NCBI RefSeq assembly: GCF_013415365.1 | Contig: NZ_JACBYB010000015.1 | Span: forward strand, 1 to 64,000 | Direction: 5' to 3' | Length of the DNA stretch: 64,000 nt | From: Gemella sp. GL1 | Lineage (GTDB): Bacteria; Bacillota; Bacilli; Staphylococcales; Gemellaceae | Shown: piece by piece, positions 1 to 9,382 of the stretch | Numbering within the stretch: the first letter of the stretch is position 1 | Layout: the number at the start of each line of letters is the position of its first letter | The notes under the pieces: generated by a model | Databases searched by the model: none | Told to the model about the DNA's origin: nothing | Seen by the model: only the letters and a program-made list of their open reading frames with translations | Made by a program: the position numbers and the translations under genes

Positions 1-38
1 TCACGGCGGTAACACGGGTTCGAATCCCGTACGGGTCA
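1..38 (+). tRNA. tRNA-Glu (UUC), 3' part only
   Basis: The 3' half of a tRNA-Glu cut by the window edge. It matches the last 38 bases of the complete tRNA-Glu at 416-487, including the anticodon 3' strand, T arm and acceptor 3' strand. CCA is not encoded. Confidence 0.9.
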
Positions 39-48
39 TTAAATAAAA

Positions 49-124
49 GGAGGATTAGCTCAGCTGGGAGAGCACTTGCCTTACAAGCAAGGGGTCAGCG
101 GTTCGATCCCGTTATCCTCCACCA
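49..124 (+). tRNA. tRNA-Val (UAC)
   Basis: Acceptor GGAGGAT pairs with ATCCTCC. The anticodon stem CTTGC/GCAAG encloses loop CTTACAA, giving anticodon TAC. The T loop is TTCGATC and the terminal CCA is encoded. First copy of the duplicated block. Confidence 0.96.
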
Positions 125-146
125 TTTATTATTAAATAAGAATTAA

Positions 147-230
147 GGGTAGGTAGCGAAGAGGCTAAACGCGGCGGACTGTAACTCCGCTCCTTCGGGT
201 TCAGTGGTTCGAATCCACTCCTGCCCACCA
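147..230 (+). tRNA. tRNA-Tyr (GUA)
   Basis: Acceptor GGGTAGG pairs with CCTGCCC with one wobble. The loop CTGTAAC carries anticodon GTA. A long class II variable arm is present, as expected for tRNA-Tyr, and CCA is encoded. Confidence 0.96.
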
Positions 231-235
231 TTTAT

Positions 236-310
236 TGGGATATAGCCAAGCGGTAAGGCAACGGTCTTTGACTCCGTCATGCTCTGGTTCGAATCCAGAT
301 ATCCCAGCCA
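236..310 (+). tRNA. tRNA-Gln (UUG)
   Basis: Acceptor TGGGATA pairs with TATCCCA. Loop CTTTGAC gives anticodon TTG. The last anticodon-stem pair (positions 31-39) is a T-T mismatch. CCA is encoded. Confidence 0.95.
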
Positions 311-311
311 T

Positions 312-384
312 GAGCCATTAGCTCAGTTGGTAGAGCATTTGACTTTTAATCAAAGGGTCGAAGGTTCGAGTCCTTCATGGCTCA
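312..384 (+). tRNA. tRNA-Lys (UUU)
   Basis: Acceptor GAGCCAT pairs with ATGGCTC. Anticodon stem TTTGA/TCAAA encloses loop CTTTTAA, giving anticodon TTT. CCA is not encoded, so it must be added after transcription. Confidence 0.96.
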
Positions 385-415
385 TTTTAAATAAATGCCT
401 AGTGCATTTTATTAT

Positions 416-487
416 GGCCCGTTGGTCAAGTGGTTAAGACACCGCCCTTTCACGGCGGTAACACGGGTTCGAATCCCGTACGGGTCA
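416..487 (+). tRNA. tRNA-Glu (UUC)
   Basis: Acceptor GGCCCGT pairs with ACGGGTC with one G-U. Stem CCGCC/GGCGG encloses loop CTTTCAC, giving anticodon TTC. CCA is not encoded. Confidence 0.96.
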
Positions 488-497
488 TTAAATAAAA

Positions 498-573
498 GGA
501 GGATTAGCTCAGCTGGGAGAGCACTTGCCTTACAAGCAAGGGGTCAGCGGTTCGATCCCGTTATCCTCCACCA
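498..573 (+). tRNA. tRNA-Val (UAC), second copy
   Basis: Identical to the tRNA at 49-124, displaced by 449 bp. CCA is encoded. Confidence 0.96.
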
Positions 574-595
574 TTTATTATTAAATAAGAATTAA

Positions 596-679
596 GGGTA
601 GGTAGCGAAGAGGCTAAACGCGGCGGACTGTAACTCCGCTCCTTCGGGTTCAGTGGTTCGAATCCACTCCTGCCCACCA
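596..679 (+). tRNA. tRNA-Tyr (GUA), second copy
   Basis: Identical to the tRNA at 147-230, with long variable arm and encoded CCA. Confidence 0.96.
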
Positions 680-684
680 TTTAT

Positions 685-759
685 TGGGATATAGCCAAGC
701 GGTAAGGCAACGGTCTTTGACTCCGTCATGCTCTGGTTCGAATCCAGATATCCCAGCCA
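685..759 (+). tRNA. tRNA-Gln (UUG), second copy
   Basis: Identical to the tRNA at 236-310, including the T-T mismatch closing the anticodon loop. Confidence 0.95.
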
Positions 760-760
760 T

Positions 761-833
761 GAGCCATTAGCTCAGTTGGTAGAGCATTTGACTTTTAATC
801 AAAGGGTCGAAGGTTCGAGTCCTTCATGGCTCA
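761..833 (+). tRNA. tRNA-Lys (UUU), second copy
   Basis: Identical to the tRNA at 312-384. CCA is not encoded. Confidence 0.96.
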
Positions 834-864
834 TTTTAAATAAATGCCTAGTGCATTTTATTAT

Positions 865-936
865 GGCCCGTTGGTCAAGTGGTTAAGACACCGCCCTTTC
901 ACGGCGGTAACACGGGTTCGAATCCCGTACGGGTCA
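865..936 (+). tRNA. tRNA-Glu (UUC), last tRNA of the array
   Basis: Identical to 416-487. Sequence identity with the upstream block ends four bases after this tRNA, where the array's terminator begins. Confidence 0.96.
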
Positions 937-943
937 TTAATTT

Positions 944-969
944 AAATAAGCATTGTGCTTATTTTTTTT
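944..969 (+). terminator. Intrinsic terminator of the tRNA array
   Basis: A perfect 9-bp stem (AAATAAGCA/TGCTTATTT) with a 3-nt loop runs into a T tract. It ends the tRNA transcript just after the last tRNA-Glu. Confidence 0.85.
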
Positions 970-1116
970 ATATTAACTTGTTTAAATAATAATTATTTAT
1001 GTTTTATGCAAAAATAATTTTATTAAACTTGATTATGATGCATTTTTAGAAGTTGTAATAAACTAAGTTATAAAAAATGTGGGATCTTATCTTTAGAAAT
1101 TGTAAATTTAAAATGA

Positions 1117-1163
1117 TATAATATTAGTATCAAAATTATTTCCGGGAAATATTTATTCGGAAA
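1117..1163 (+). promoter_or_regulatory. nrd operon promoter -10 and 5' UTR dyad
   Basis: A consensus TATAAT lies at 1117-1122 with only a weak -35. Between it and the nrdI start, TTTCCG (1139-1144) and CGGAAA (1158-1163) form a small inverted repeat in the leader. I could not find a convincing NrdR box. The rest of the 970-1188 gap shows nothing else. Confidence 0.5.
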
Positions 1164-1188
1164 ATTTTTATTTTTAGGGGGAAGAAAA

Positions 1189-1563
1189 ATGAAAATCATT
1201 TACTTATCATTGACTGGTAATTGTAAGAAATTTTTGAGTTATACAAATGTTAAACTAGAAAATATAATGTCTATAACTGATTTAGAAATAGTTGATTTTC
1301 CTTTTATTTTAGTTACTCCAACTATAGGATTTGGGGATATACCTTTAAAAGTAAAGGAATTTATGGATAAAAATTCCAGATATGCTGTAGGTGTAGTTGC
1401 AAGTGGAAATAGAAATTGGGGAAGTAATTTTGCAGCTTCTGCTGATAAAATAAATGCAAGTTATGGGACACCTATTTTAATGAAATTTGAGCTTTTAGGA
1501 AATAATAGAGATGTAGATAAATTTAATGAAATCTATGAGGAGATAAGTAATGCCAGAATATAA
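1189..1563 (+). CDS. nrdI: NrdI flavodoxin-like ribonucleotide reductase maturase
   Basis: A small flavodoxin-fold protein of 124 aa. In class Ib ribonucleotide reductases NrdI supplies the oxidant that builds the dimanganese-tyrosyl radical in NrdF. The N-terminal strand with a flavin phosphate loop, and the segments TPTIGFGD (about 44-51) and ASGNRNWG (about 67-74), are typical of the family. A strong SD (AGGGGGAAG) precedes ATG 1189. Its end overlaps nrdE by 14 nt, so the genes are translationally coupled. No nrdH redoxin gene is nearby. Confidence 0.93.
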   Translation: MKIIYLSLTGNCKKFLSYTNVKLENIMSITDLEIVDFPFILVTPTIGFGDIPLKVKEFMDKNSRYAVGVVASGNRNWGSNFAASADKINASYGTPILMKFELLGNNRDVDKFNEIYEEISNARI

Positions 1564-3640
1564 ACACATAGAACTTAACAATGAGGTGACTAAACGAGAT
1601 GAAACAGGGTTTTATATGCTATATAAAGACAAAGAAGCAATCACTGAATTTTTAAGAGAAATTGATGACAAAACAATTAAATTCAATTCTGAATTAAAAA
1701 GACTAAGATACCTTGTAGAGGAAAATTATTATTATAATATTTTTAATCAGTATATTGAGGAGGAAATTCTTGATTGTTTAGAATTAGCAACTAATTATAA
1801 GTTTGAATTCCAATCTTATATGGCTGCTAGTAAATTTTTTAAAGACTATGCACTTAGAACTAATGATAAAAAACAATATCTAGAAAACTTTAATCAACAT
1901 GTATTTATAGTTTCAATGTTTTTAGCTGGTGGTGATGCTTCTTTAGCTAAGGAATTAATTATTTCTATGCTTGAACAGAGACTACAACCAGCTACACCAA
2001 CATTTTTAAATTCTGGTCGAGCACGCCGTGGTGAGCTAGTATCATGTTTTCTATTAGAAGTAGGTGATTCGTTAAATTCTATAAATTATATTGATTCTAC
2101 AGCTAAACAACTATCTAAAATTGGAGGGGGAGTTGCTATTAACCTTTCTAAACTTCGAGCACGTGGAGAATCAATTAAGGGAATTAAAGGGGTAGCTAAA
2201 GGTGTAATCCCTGTAGCAAAATCATTAGAACAAGGATTCGCTTATGCGGATCAATTAGGTCAAAGGCCTGGTGCAGGAGCTGTGTATTTAAATATTTTTC
2301 ACTATGATGTTTTAGAATTTTTAGACACTAAGAAAGTAAATGCTGATGAAGAATTACGTTTACCTACTATATCAACTGGTTTAGTGGTTCCATCATTATT
2401 TTTTGATTTAGCAAGAGACAATAAAGACTTTTACATGTTTGGACCACATTCTATTTGGGAGGAATATGGTCTTGTTCTAGATGATATTGATTTATCTGAA
2501 TACTATGATAAATTTGTCGCTAATGAAAATATTATTAAGAGAAAATTCTCAGCAAGAGATATGTTATCATTAATTGCATCGACTCAATTACAATCAGGAT
2601 ATCCATACTTGATGTTTAAAGATAATGCTAATAAAAATCATGCTTTAAGTGAAATTGGGCAGGTCAAGATGTCTAATTTATGTACAGAAATTTTTCAATT
2701 ACAAGAGACATCTTTAATCAAAGATTATGGAGAAGAAGATATTATTAAGCGTGATATCTCTTGTAACTTAGCATCATTGAATATTGCAAATGTAATGGAA
2801 TCAAAAAAAATTAAAGAATCTGTATATTCTGGAATGGACGCATTGACATTTGTTTCGGATTCTACAAAAATTAAAAATGCACCTGGAGTAGTTAAAGCAA
2901 ATGATGAGTTTCACTCAGTAGGATTAGGTGCAATGAATTTACATGGTTATTTAACGAAAAATTTAATTGCTTATGAATCAGAAGAAGCTAAAGATTTTGC
3001 AAATGTATTCTTTATGATGATGAATTATTATACAATAGAGCGTTCTATGCAAATAGCTAAGAAAAAAGGAAAAACCTTTAAGGATTTTGAAAAATCAGAC
3101 TATTACAATGGTAAGTATTTTGATAAATATACAGAAAATCTTTTCTTACCAGTAACAGATAAAGTTAAAGAATTGTTTAAAGATATTTATGTACCTACTA
3201 AAGAAGATTGGTCTAGCTTAAAAAACAAAGTTAGAGAAAATGGACTTTACCACGCATACAGAATGGCTATCGCACCAACACAATCAATTTCTTATGTACA
3301 AAATTCAACTTCGAGTGTATTACCAATCGTAGATAAGATTGAAAGACGTGCCTATGGTAATGCTGAAACATTTTATCCAATGCCTTACCTAAATGCTCGT
3401 AACCAATGGTATTATAAGTCAGCCTTTACAATTGATCAAATGAAGCTTATAGATCTAATGTCTGTAATACAAGAACATGTAGATCAAGGTATATCTATAA
3501 TTTTATTTGTAAATTCAGACATATCAACAAGAGAATTAGCTAGATACTATGTATATGCGCACCACAAGGGGTTAAAATCACTTTACTACACAAGAAATAA
3601 ATTACTATCAGTAGAGGAGTGTACCTCTTGTTCAATATAA
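1550..3640 (+). CDS. nrdE: Class Ib ribonucleoside-diphosphate reductase, alpha subunit
   Basis: The catalytic subunit, 696 aa, a normal NrdE length, reduces ribonucleoside diphosphates to deoxy forms under aerobic conditions. The redox pair is visible at Cys166 (VSCFLLE) and Cys405 (DISCNLAS), the thiyl-radical cysteine is Cys378 (NLCTEI), and the C-terminal shuttle cysteines are Cys691 and Cys694 (ECTSCSI). The start ATG 1550 has SD GAGGAG inside the end of nrdI. The N-terminus lacks an ATP-cone activity domain, as usual for class Ib. nrdF follows after 18 nt. Confidence 0.97.
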   Translation: MPEYKHIELNNEVTKRDETGFYMLYKDKEAITEFLREIDDKTIKFNSELKRLRYLVEENYYYNIFNQYIEEEILDCLELATNYKFEFQSYMAASKFFKDYALRTNDKKQYLENFNQHVFIVSMFLAGGDASLAKELIISMLEQRLQPATPTFLNSGRARRGELVSCFLLEVGDSLNSINYIDSTAKQLSKIGGGVAINLSKLRARGESIKGIKGVAKGVIPVAKSLEQGFAYADQLGQRPGAGAVYLNIFHYDVLEFLDTKKVNADEELRLPTISTGLVVPSLFFDLARDNKDFYMFGPHSIWEEYGLVLDDIDLSEYYDKFVANENIIKRKFSARDMLSLIASTQLQSGYPYLMFKDNANKNHALSEIGQVKMSNLCTEIFQLQETSLIKDYGEEDIIKRDISCNLASLNIANVMESKKIKESVYSGMDALTFVSDSTKIKNAPGVVKANDEFHSVGLGAMNLHGYLTKNLIAYESEEAKDFANVFFMMMNYYTIERSMQIAKKKGKTFKDFEKSDYYNGKYFDKYTENLFLPVTDKVKELFKDIYVPTKEDWSSLKNKVRENGLYHAYRMAIAPTQSISYVQNSTSSVLPIVDKIERRAYGNAETFYPMPYLNARNQWYYKSAFTIDQMKLIDLMSVIQEHVDQGISIILFVNSDISTRELARYYVYAHHKGLKSLYYTRNKLLSVEECTSCSI

Positions 3641-3658
3641 AAGAGAGGATTATAAAAT

Positions 3659-4627
3659 ATGAAAGCAGTAAACTGGAATAAGCAAGATGACCTTACATTT
3701 ATGTACTGGCGTCAAAATATTGCACAATTTTGGGTAGATACGGAGTTTAAAGTATCGAAAGATATAAAAAGTTGGACGGAAGACTTAAATGATTCAGAAA
3801 GAGACACTTATAAAAAAGTTCTTGCAGGATTAACAGGTCTTGATACTCAACAAGGTGATATGGGAATGCCACTTGTTTCTTTGCACACAGAAGATATGAG
3901 GAAACAAGCAGTTTACAGCTTTATGGGAATGATGGAACAAATACATGCTAAGTCGTATTCAACAATTTTCACCTCTCTTATATCATCTTCAGAAACAGAT
4001 TATTTGTTAGATGAATGGGTTACAGCTAATAAGGAATTACAATATAAAGCTGAAAAAATAAATTCTTACTATATGAAGTTATTTAAACCACAAGTAGGAA
4101 AATATGATCAATATATGGCACGTGTTGCTTCAGTATTTTTAGAGTCATATATTTTTTATTCAGGATTCTTCTATCCTTTATATTTAGCTGGTCAAGGTAA
4201 ATTAACTACATCTGGAGAAATAATTCGTAAGATATTATTAGATGAAACTATACATGGTTCATTTACAGGTTTTGATGCTCAAGAAATATTTCAAACATTA
4301 ACTAAGGAAGAACAAGAAAAAGCAGAGAAAGAGATGTATAAGCTGCTATTGGATCTATATCAAAATGAGTTAGTCTATACAACTGATTTATACGACCAAA
4401 TAGGTCTTACTGATCAAGTTAAAGACTATATTGAATACAATGCTAATAGAGCTTTAGCTAATTTGGGATATCCAGGTTATTTTGAACATAAAGATTTAAA
4501 TCCAATAATAGAAAATGCTATGGATACATCTACTAAGAATCATGATTTCTTTTCTGTTAAGGGAGATGGCTATGTTGTTTCTATGAATGTAGAGCAATTA
4601 GAAGATGATGATTTTATATTTGAATAG
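3659..4627 (+). CDS. nrdF: Class Ib ribonucleoside-diphosphate reductase, beta subunit
   Basis: The radical-generating subunit, 322 aa. It carries the metal-binding helices of the ferritin-like fold, including EQIHAKSY (about residues 97-104), ESYIFYSGFF and the late DETIHGSF helix. It houses the tyrosyl radical passed to NrdE. SD GAGAGGA lies upstream. It is the third gene of the nrdI-nrdE-nrdF operon, and a phosphatase gene follows after only 9 nt and is probably cotranscribed. Confidence 0.97.
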   Translation: MKAVNWNKQDDLTFMYWRQNIAQFWVDTEFKVSKDIKSWTEDLNDSERDTYKKVLAGLTGLDTQQGDMGMPLVSLHTEDMRKQAVYSFMGMMEQIHAKSYSTIFTSLISSSETDYLLDEWVTANKELQYKAEKINSYYMKLFKPQVGKYDQYMARVASVFLESYIFYSGFFYPLYLAGQGKLTTSGEIIRKILLDETIHGSFTGFDAQEIFQTLTKEEQEKAEKEMYKLLLDLYQNELVYTTDLYDQIGLTDQVKDYIEYNANRALANLGYPGYFEHKDLNPIIENAMDTSTKNHDFFSVKGDGYVVSMNVEQLEDDDFIFE

Positions 4628-4636
4628 GAGAAAAAT

Positions 4637-5188
4637 ATGAAAATTTTAATGGTTAGACACGGAGAAACTGATTATAATAAAAATCATTTAGTCCAAGGAC
4701 ATACAGATATACCTTTAAATGCAACCGGAATTCAACAGGCGAAAGATGCGGGATTAAAATTAAAGGACTATAATATAGCTGCAGCTTATTCAAGTCCAAT
4801 GGAAAGAGCTTATGATACTTGTCGCTATATGTTAGATAATTCTGAAAATCAAGACATAGCTATAGAGAAGGATATTAGAGTTATAGAAAAAAATTACGGT
4901 AAATTTGAAGGTGCTACTTATGAGGAGTGGCATCTTGGACAAGAAAAGGGTGATATATCAAGTGTTGAGTCGGATACTGCTATTGCCCAAAGAATAGAAG
5001 ATTTTTATAAAGAGAAATATGATGAGCATAAAGATGATACAATTTTAGTTGTTTGTCATGGTGCTTGTACTAGAATTTTCTTAGAATCAAAAAAAATTAG
5101 ACCCAATGATGCTTATATAGTTAATACATCTTTAAATGAAATTGAGTATGATGGAGAAAATTTTACTTTATTGAAATATAATGCTTAA
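4637..5188 (+). CDS. Histidine phosphatase (phosphoglycerate mutase-like) family protein
   Basis: A 183-aa protein that opens with MVRHGETDYN, the catalytic RHG motif of the histidine phosphatase superfamily. The second active-site histidine is in VVCHGACTR (about residue 141). The protein is short and the substrate cannot be read from sequence; many such proteins are phosphatases rather than true mutases. The true cofactor-independent mutase of glycolysis is gpmI at 51.2 kb. It is placed 9 nt after nrdF and closed by its own terminator. Confidence 0.85.
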   Translation: MKILMVRHGETDYNKNHLVQGHTDIPLNATGIQQAKDAGLKLKDYNIAAAYSSPMERAYDTCRYMLDNSENQDIAIEKDIRVIEKNYGKFEGATYEEWHLGQEKGDISSVESDTAIAQRIEDFYKEKYDEHKDDTILVVCHGACTRIFLESKKIRPNDAYIVNTSLNEIEYDGENFTLLKYNA

Positions 5189-5215
5189 TAGAAGTATACA
5201 TGCTTCTATTTTTTA
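5187..5215 (+). terminator. Intrinsic terminator of the nrd operon
   Basis: An 8-bp stem AATAGAAG/CTTCTATT followed by TTTTT starts within the stop codon of the phosphatase gene. A TATAAT for luxS follows at 5237-5242. Confidence 0.8.
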
Positions 5216-5236
5216 TATGAAAAAATTTTTATATGA

Positions 5237-5242
5237 TATAAT
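5237..5242 (+). promoter_or_regulatory. luxS promoter -10 box
   Basis: A consensus TATAAT lies 33 nt before the luxS start, just downstream of the preceding terminator. There is no good -35, so the start point is tentative. Confidence 0.5.
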
Positions 5243-5275
5243 GTATAAGAAATTAAATTATGTAGGAGAGATAAG

Positions 5276-5737
5276 ATGGCCAGAGTAGAAAGTTTTGAAT
5301 TAGATCATAATATAGTAAAAGCACCTTATATACGAATAGCTGGTGTAGAAACTCATGAAACAGGAGCAAAAATTAGTAAGTTTGACCTTAGATTTTTACA
5401 ACCCAATAAAGATGGATTTTCAACTGGAGCAATGCATACACTGGAGCACTTATTAGCAATTAATATGCGTGATCATTTGAAAGGAATTATTGATATTTCA
5501 CCAATGGGATGTAGAACAGGTTTCTACATGATTATTTGGGGAAGTCCTAGTGTAGAAGAAGTAAGAGAAGTTTTAGTTAAAGTTTTACACACTGTAGGAG
5601 AAACAGAGGTAGTTCCTGCTACAACCGCTAAAGAATGTGGGAATTTTAGAGATCATTCATTATTTGCAGCTAAAATTTATGCAAGTGAAGTACTGAGTCA
5701 AGGAATTAGTTTAGATCCATTTAAAAGAATTTTATAA
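5276..5737 (+). CDS. luxS: S-ribosylhomocysteine lyase
   Basis: LuxS cleaves S-ribosylhomocysteine to homocysteine and the precursor of autoinducer-2. At 153 aa it has the family's usual length. Metal ligands are His54, Glu57 and His58 in HTLEH with Cys121 (KECGNF), and the catalytic Cys79 is in MGCRTGF. SD GGAGAG precedes ATG 5276. It stands alone between a terminator and a hairpin. The pfs nucleosidase partner is not in this window. Confidence 0.97.
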   Translation: MARVESFELDHNIVKAPYIRIAGVETHETGAKISKFDLRFLQPNKDGFSTGAMHTLEHLLAINMRDHLKGIIDISPMGCRTGFYMIIWGSPSVEEVREVLVKVLHTVGETEVVPATTAKECGNFRDHSLFAAKIYASEVLSQGISLDPFKRIL

Positions 5738-5758
5738 AGGGTGGTTTTACCGCTCTTT
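5736..5758 (+). terminator. Hairpin after luxS
   Basis: A 10-bp stem with two G-U pairs and a TTT loop begins at the luxS stop codon. The following U tract is weak (TTTAATTTA), so it may be an inefficient terminator or an mRNA-stabilising hairpin. Confidence 0.5.
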
Positions 5759-5829
5759 AATTTAGAATTAAATGAAGTAAAAAAGAGGATATTATACATA
5801 GTAAATAAGAGATAATAGGAGGAAATAAA

Positions 5830-6384
5830 ATGATAACAGTAAAAAATATTATAGTAGATCCGCATGAAACACTTAGATTACGTTGCGAGGAAGTAAAGTC
5901 ACCAATATCAAAAGAAGATAAGGACATTTTACGTTCATTACTTGAGTATGTGATTGCATCACAAGATGATGAATTGGTAGAAAAATATGGATTGAAACCA
6001 GGAATTGGATTAGCAGCACCTCAGATTAATGTAGCTAAAAGAATGATGGCGGTCCATATTCCAAATGAAGAATATCCGGAGAATACAATATCTTATGCTT
6101 TATATAATCCAAAGATTATTTCTCATTCAGCGGCTAAATCTTACTTAGCAGGAGGGGAAGGCTGTTTATCCGTCGATAAGGAAATAAAAGGATATGTTCC
6201 TAGATATTCTAAAATTAAGGTAGTAGGATATAATGAAAATGATGAAAAAGTAACTTTAGACTTAAAAGGTTTACCTTCTATTTGTTTTCAACATGAAATT
6301 GATCATTTAAATGGGGTTTTATTTTACGATCATATCAACAAGGAAAATCCTTTCGATATATCAGAAGAATATGAGAAACTTTAG
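5830..6384 (+). CDS. def: Peptide deformylase
   Basis: This 184-aa metalloenzyme removes the formyl group from the initiator methionine of new proteins. All three signature motifs are present: GIGLAAPQ (58-65), EGCLS (110-114, metal ligand Cys112) and HEIDH (155-159, two metal histidines and the catalytic Glu156). Length and the insert after the first helix fit the type II deformylases of Gram-positive bacteria. SD AGGAGG precedes ATG 5830. Confidence 0.96.
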   Translation: MITVKNIIVDPHETLRLRCEEVKSPISKEDKDILRSLLEYVIASQDDELVEKYGLKPGIGLAAPQINVAKRMMAVHIPNEEYPENTISYALYNPKIISHSAAKSYLAGGEGCLSVDKEIKGYVPRYSKIKVVGYNENDEKVTLDLKGLPSICFQHEIDHLNGVLFYDHINKENPFDISEEYEKL

Positions 6385-6395
6385 TTTTAGGACAC

Positions 6396-6424
6396 TTGAC
6401 AAAAAAAGAGAATAGGAGTAGAAT
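6396..6424 (+). promoter_or_regulatory. serS promoter
   Basis: A perfect -35 TTGACA (6396-6401), a 17-bp spacer and -10 TAGAAT (6419-6424). It begins 12 nt after the def stop codon. Transcription should begin near 6431 and first make the T-box leader. Confidence 0.8.
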
Positions 6425-6430
6425 AAGTAT

Positions 6431-7956
<1,526 letters not shown>

Positions 7957-8069
7957 TAGTTAATGATAGGATATACTATAAAGTATTAGAATGAGATAGA
8001 ATTTTTATAGAAGAAGTATCTTGGGAGCATAATAAAGTAATAGAATGCTTTGAAGAATAGAATACAGAC

Positions 8070-8105
8070 AGACCTAGCAAGAAATCTTGCTAGGTCTTTA
8101 TATTT
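8070..8105 (+). terminator. Intrinsic terminator after serS
   Basis: A perfect 12-bp stem AGACCTAGCAAG/CTTGCTAGGTCT with an AAAT loop, then TTATATTT. The 7957-8069 stretch before it holds nothing recognisable. Confidence 0.85.
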
Positions 8106-8234
8106 GTCTTTTAAAAATTATAATATGGGTAAAATTAGTTGTACTACTTTTTATCTAAAATTATGATATGTTAAATAAGAAAAAATAGGTGAGAAGTTAA
8201 TAATTTATTAATTTTTTAAAAGGAGAAACAAAAA

Positions 8235-8251
8235 AGTCAAAAAAAGTCAAA
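8235..8251 (+). promoter_or_regulatory. CtsR operator, upstream site
   Basis: Two direct heptads AGTCAAA separated by AAA match the CtsR operator consensus (A/G)GTCAAA-NAN-(A/G)GTCAAA exactly. It lies just upstream of the -35 of the hrcA promoter. It implies class III heat-shock control by CtsR, whose gene is not in this window. Confidence 0.85.
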
Positions 8252-8267
8252 AAATTTTATTTTTTCT

Positions 8268-8284
8268 ATTGACATTATTTGACC
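8268..8284 (+). promoter_or_regulatory. Second CtsR-like site overlapping the -35
   Basis: In the opposite orientation, ATTGACA-TTA-TTTGACC resembles an inverted CtsR heptad pair, with the second heptad perfect and the first degenerate. It overlaps the -35 TTGACA (8269-8274). Binding here would block polymerase directly. The match may be partly forced by the -35 sequence. Confidence 0.5.
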
Positions 8285-8297
8285 TTAGTGGTATTAT
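8269..8297 (+). promoter_or_regulatory. Heat-shock operon promoter
   Basis: -35 TTGACA (8269-8274), 17-bp spacer, -10 TATTAT (8292-8297). It lies between the CtsR boxes and CIRCE and drives hrcA-grpE-dnaK-dnaJ. Confidence 0.85.
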
Positions 8298-8308
8298 ATA
8301 AATATGAG

Positions 8309-8335
8309 TTAGCACTCGATAACTCAAAGTGCTAA
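8309..8335 (+). promoter_or_regulatory. CIRCE element (HrcA operator)
   Basis: TTAGCACTC-N9-AAGTGCTAA matches the CIRCE consensus with one change (A for G in the right arm). It sits at the transcription start, where HrcA binding represses the operon, and 28 nt before the hrcA start codon. Confidence 0.95.
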
Positions 8336-8362
8336 TTCTGAAAAAATAAGAAGGTGGATACT

Positions 8363-9370
8363 ATGTTATTAGAAAGGCAAGTTCTTATCCTTCAAACAAT
8401 AGTTGAAAATTTTATCAATAATAATCAACCAGTAGGGTCAAAACTAATATCACAAGATATAAAATTCTCGTCAGCTACGATTCGTAATGATATGAGTAAG
8501 CTTGAAAAAGAAGGATTTATAATGAAGACACATACATCTTCAGGAAGAATTCCTTCTGAAAAGGGATATAGATATTATGTTGATTATATAAATACAGAGT
8601 ATAAGCTAACAGATGATGATAATACTATAATTAATTCTATAAATAAGGAAGAAGTTTATTCACAATCTAAATTTTTAGAAAAGAATGCTATAGTCTTATC
8701 AAATTTAACTGATTGTACAGCAATTATATTGGCACCTACTAAATCAGATAAAAGGATAAATAAGATAGAATTGATTTTATTAAGTCCTAGAAGTGTACTG
8801 GTAGTATTAATTACTAGTATAGGAGAAGTCCATCAACAGAATTATAAAATGCAAGCTGATTTTACAAATGATGATATAGCAGAGGTAAATAGATTACTTC
8901 AAGTATATTTCTATGATGTAGAAATGGCACAGGCTCATATAGTACTTCATAAAGAACTTGAAAAATATCTTAAAAATAAAGTAAATAATTATGATATGAT
9001 AGTTCTAGTATTAAATAGACTTCTAAATGATGAAAGTAAGAAAACTATTGCTTTGGGTGGTAAGTATAATTTGCTAAAACAACCTGATATAGATAATATA
9101 GACAAATTAAAAGAAATAGTAAGTCTTTTAGAAGATGATAGTATCATAGAACTTTTAGATAATAACTCTACAAGTAATGATATATCAATAAAAATTGGTA
9201 ATGAGCTTTCTGGATCTAATTTGACTGAAGTCTCATTAATATCAAGTAAGTACTCTAGCGATAAAGGAGAAGGGGTTATTGCTGTAGTTGGTCCTAAGAG
9301 AATGAACTATAAAAAAGTAATGGCTTTGATAAGATGTGTAAAGAGTAACTTGAATAAAAACCTAAAATAA
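8363..9370 (+). CDS. hrcA: Heat-inducible transcription repressor HrcA
   Basis: Repressor of class I heat-shock genes acting at CIRCE, 335 aa. The N-terminal winged helix (about 1-75) includes SSATIRNDMSKLEKEGF and the conserved SGRIPSEKGYRYYVD. A GAF-like central region and a C-terminal domain follow. ATG 8363 is preferred over the in-frame GTG at 8354, which is part of the SD AAGGTGG. It is the first gene of the operon it controls, and grpE follows after 12 nt. Confidence 0.95.
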   Translation: MLLERQVLILQTIVENFINNNQPVGSKLISQDIKFSSATIRNDMSKLEKEGFIMKTHTSSGRIPSEKGYRYYVDYINTEYKLTDDDNTIINSINKEEVYSQSKFLEKNAIVLSNLTDCTAIILAPTKSDKRINKIELILLSPRSVLVVLITSIGEVHQQNYKMQADFTNDDIAEVNRLLQVYFYDVEMAQAHIVLHKELEKYLKNKVNNYDMIVLVLNRLLNDESKKTIALGGKYNLLKQPDIDNIDKLKEIVSLLEDDSIIELLDNNSTSNDISIKIGNELSGSNLTEVSLISSKYSSDKGEGVIAVVGPKRMNYKKVMALIRCVKSNLNKNLK

Positions 9371-9382
9371 TAGGAGGTAGCT

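Larger units (their letters stand above)
1..940 (+). repeat. Tandem duplication of a five-tRNA block, period 449 bp
   Basis: Positions 1-491 and 450-940 are identical as far as I can read them, so the unit Val-Tyr-Gln-Lys-Glu is present twice with an exact 449-bp period, spacers included. The window opens inside a tRNA-Glu that would close a further upstream unit, so the array may be longer than seen here. Identity of the spacers implies a recent duplication, ongoing homogenisation, or an assembly artefact. Confidence 0.95.

Noticed and set aside
395-595. 66-codon frame across the tRNA block
   Set aside because: It runs through tRNA-Glu and tRNA-Val genes; coding potential is an accident of tRNA sequence.
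1020-1188. NrdR box upstream of nrdI
   Set aside because: I found no pair of sites close enough to the NrdR consensus; only an unrelated TTTCCG/CGGAAA dyad.
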